From Rhodoferax sp. (GTDB lineage Bacteria; Pseudomonadota; Gammaproteobacteria; Burkholderiales; Burkholderiaceae), in NCBI GenBank assembly GCA_020048295.1, contig JAIFMT010000045.1:1-14209 (forward strand): a stretch of DNA of 14,209 nt, read 5' to 3'. The position numbers were made by a program, and so were the translations under genes. This document shows, piece after piece, positions 12,637-14,209 of the stretch (positions within the stretch are counted from its first letter, which is position 1; every line of letters begins with the position of its first letter). Below the pieces are notes generated by a model that was not told where the DNA came from, did no database searches, and saw only the letters and a list, made by a program, of their open reading frames with translations.

Positions 12637-13980
12637 TCACTCGTTGCGTGGCGCGGCAGCAGTGCGCGCTGCCTGATTCAGCGCCTTGAGGCGGCGCAGC
12701 TTTTCAGCAATCTTGATCTCCAGTCCGCGCTCCACCGGGCGGTAAAAGCCGCTCTCCGCGATGCCGTCGGGCAAGTAGCGCTCTCCAGCGGCAACGCCGC
12801 CTTCCTCGTCGTGCGCGTAGCGGTAGCCCTTGCCGTAGTCCAGCTGCTTCATCAGCCGCGTTGGCGCATTGCGCAGGTGCAGCGGCACCGGGCGGCTGCC
12901 GTCTTTCTTGATCAACGCCTTGATTTCGTTGAAGGCCTGATAAACCGCGTTCGACTTGGGTGCCACCGCCAGATACACCACGCATTCGGCCAGCGCCAGT
13001 TCGCCTTCGGGGCTGCCCAGACGCTCATAGACCTCGGCCGCATCCAGCGCCAGCCGCAGCGCACGCGGGTCAGCCAGGCCAATGTCTTCGCTGGCCATGC
13101 GGATCAAGCGGCGCGCCAGATAGCGCGGGTCTGCACCACCATCGAGCATGCGCGCCAGCCAATACAGTGCAGCATCGGGGTCGCTGCCGCGCACGCTTTT
13201 GTGCAACGCGCTGATGGTGTCGTAAAACTGCTCACCGCCCTTGTCGTAGCGGCGCAGCCGCTCGCCCAGCACCTGCAGCAGCCAGATGTCGGTGATTTCA
13301 GCCACTTTTTCTTGTGCTGCGGCCACCGTCAGGGTTTCCAGCGTATTGAGCAAGCGCCGTGCATCGCCGTCCGCGTACGCCACCAAGCGCTCAACTGCTT
13401 TATTTTCTATAGCTGGTAGCGCTTGCTGCGCCTGGGCTACAAGCACTATTTGCTTTAAATCTTCGGGCGTGAGCGGCTGCAACACATACACCACAGCGCG
13501 TGACAGCAGTGCCGAATTCACTTCAAACGAGGGGTTCTCCGTGGTGGCCCCAATAAAGGTGAACAGGCCGCTTTCGACATGCGGCAAAAAAGCGTCCTGC
13601 TGGCTCTTGTTGAAGCGGTGCACCTCATCGACAAACACCAGCGTGCGCCGTGGCGGACTGCCGTGCAGGCTTTGCTGATCGCTGCCATTGCGCGCGGCCT
13701 GTGCCAGTTCCACGGCTTCGCGGATGTCCTTGATGCCACCGAGCACCGCGCTGATGGTGATGAATTGCGCGTCAAACGCGGTGGCCATCAGCCGCGCAAT
13801 GGTGGTTTTGCCGGTGCCAGGTGGACCCCACAGAATGCAACTGTGGGGCTGACCCGACTCAAACGCCAGCCGCAACGCCATGCCCGGCCCCAGCAAGTGC
13901 TGCTGCCCAATCACCGCGCCCAGGTTTTGCGGGCGCAGGCGCTCAGCCAGCGGGGGTTGGTTGGACGGTACAGGGGACAT
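12637..13980 (-). CDS. rarA: Replication-associated recombination protein A (AAA+ ATPase)
   Basis: RarA (MgsA) is a cytoplasmic AAA+ ATPase related to clamp loaders. It acts at stalled replication forks and interacts with single-strand DNA-binding protein. At 447 residues it is the same length as the E. coli protein. Motifs are Walker A GPPGTGKTT (about 52-60), Walker B LVFVDEVHRFNKSQQDAFLP, sensor-1 GATTENPSFEVNSALLSR and DGDARRLLNTLE, followed by the C-terminal tetramerisation region (HKSVRGSDPDAALYWLARMLDGGADPRYLARRLIRMASEDIGL). The start is ATG 13980 (MSPVPSNQPPLAERLRP). The stretch LKQIVLVAQAQQALPAIENKA is encoded by a diverged copy of the interspersed repeat. In many betaproteobacteria lolA stands upstream of rarA; I see no lolA here. 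Confidence 0.94.
   Translation of the reverse strand: MSPVPSNQPPLAERLRPQNLGAVIGQQHLLGPGMALRLAFESGQPHSCILWGPPGTGKTTIARLMATAFDAQFITISAVLGGIKDIREAVELAQAARNGSDQQSLHGSPPRRTLVFVDEVHRFNKSQQDAFLPHVESGLFTFIGATTENPSFEVNSALLSRAVVYVLQPLTPEDLKQIVLVAQAQQALPAIENKAVERLVAYADGDARRLLNTLETLTVAAAQEKVAEITDIWLLQVLGERLRRYDKGGEQFYDTISALHKSVRGSDPDAALYWLARMLDGGADPRYLARRLIRMASEDIGLADPRALRLALDAAEVYERLGSPEGELALAECVVYLAVAPKSNAVYQAFNEIKALIKKDGSRPVPLHLRNAPTRLMKQLDYGKGYRYAHDEEGGVAAGERYLPDGIAESGFYRPVERGLEIKIAEKLRRLKALNQAARTAAAPRNE
13401..13460 (+). repeat. Diverged interspersed element, candidate copy D, inside rarA
   Basis: ATAGCTGGTAGCGCTTGCTG followed by GGGCTACAAGCACTATTT has the same outline as copies A-C (ATAGCT..AGCGC...GGGCTA), with a different right end. 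It is AT-richer than flanking rarA and introduces codons such as ATA, TTA and AAA on the coding strand. It lies between the conserved AAA+ core and DGDARRLLN, in a variable helix. Membership in the family is probable but less certain than for A-C. Confidence 0.45.
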
Positions 13981-14209
13981 GTCATGATTGTGGCGTACCC
14001 CGGGCGCATCATGCCAAACGAATCGAGCAAGCCGTTCGGCATCACTGGGTGCGGTTCAAAGGGGTGCAGTGTCTCTCGAAATCGATGCTTCAGTTTCTAC
14101 CCGGCACGGCGACTGGGTCATGCGCATGCGGTTTCGGGGTAAAAGCACGCGCGAAAGGCAAGCCTCAGCACGCCCGCGACTGCCGGCGCGCGCCTTTCAC
14201 CCCGAACCC
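13981..14209. other. Region upstream of rarA without a recognisable gene
   Basis: The last 229 bases should include the rarA promoter and leader. No complete ORF with a recognisable product is present. One plus-strand frame stays open to the edge but encodes nothing I can identify, and a short minus-strand frame at the right edge (ending near 14125) is equally unassigned. A long imperfect inverted repeat occupies the right end. Confidence 0.5.
14130..14209. repeat. Long imperfect inverted repeat at the window edge
   Basis: The 16-mer at 14130-14145 (GGTTTCGGGGTAAAAG) pairs with 14194-14209 (CTTTCACCCCGAACCC) at 14 of 16 positions. Inside, CGCGCG (14148-14153) can pair with 14187-14192, and GGCA (14157-14160) with 14181-14184. 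This leaves a 20-nt loop. It could be a structured RNA, one end of a miniature inverted-repeat element, or a terminator of a gene beyond the edge. The sequence does not resemble a tRNA. Confidence 0.45.

Noticed and set aside
13579..14142. Plus-strand ORF opposite the start of rarA
   Set aside because: Antisense to the Walker A/B part of rarA; no family resemblance.
13981..14209. tRNA gene suggested by stem-like sequences and GGTTCAAAGG
   Set aside because: No cloverleaf with proper T-arm, anticodon arm and acceptor stem could be assembled.
1..14209. CRISPR array, insertion sequence or prophage genes
   Set aside because: No regularly spaced repeats, transposase, integrase or phage proteins were seen; the only repeats are the short dispersed elements.

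Overview
The window looks like a chromosomal piece of a GC-rich betaproteobacterium, most likely Comamonadaceae (Rhodoferax/Polaromonas/Acidovorax-like). This rests on the protein sequences, the gene mix (BMP-type purine transporter, xdhAB, a liv operon, rarA) and several copies of a short interspersed element ending in GGGCTAGAGGCC, which I recall as common in that family. The genus is an inference; no rRNA or other marker gene is present.

Left part (1-8023) is a purine uptake and breakdown module. A BMP/nucleoside-type ABC ATPase (minus strand, running off the left edge) is divergent from xdhA-xdhB, the two subunits of a molybdenum xanthine dehydrogenase. Their shared control region holds a perfect 14-bp palindrome, and a 41-codon leader ORF stops 2 nt before the preferred xdhA start. 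Convergent with xdhB is a Crp/Fnr-type regulator without FNR-like cysteines. Divergent from the regulator is an amidohydrolase best matched to 8-oxoguanine deaminase. An FNR-like box (TTGAG-N4-ATCAA) lies between the two. Xanthine dehydrogenase and 8-oxoguanine deaminase both yield urate. No urate-degrading enzyme and no xdhC are in the window.

Middle part (8090-11650, minus strand) is a compact livH-livM-livG-livF operon for a branched-chain/hydrophobic amino-acid type ABC transporter. No periplasmic binding protein is encoded next to it.

Right part: a 474-bp intergenic region separates livH from a NifX/NifB-family small protein with a histidine-rich C-terminal tail. Upstream of that gene is what looks like a complete sigma-54 promoter: a TGGCAC-N5-TTGC core, an exact IHF consensus match and an imperfect palindrome at enhancer distance. 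Convergent with it is rarA (AAA+ replication-associated recombination protein). The last 229 bases contain no recognisable gene but hold an imperfect inverted repeat of about 80 nt reaching the window edge.

The most unusual structural signal is the interspersed element. Two copies sit inside xdhA and xdhB in the same reading frame and encode similar peptides (LEL...Q.LEA). One lies between two convergent genes, where its hairpin could act as a terminator. A diverged candidate lies inside rarA.
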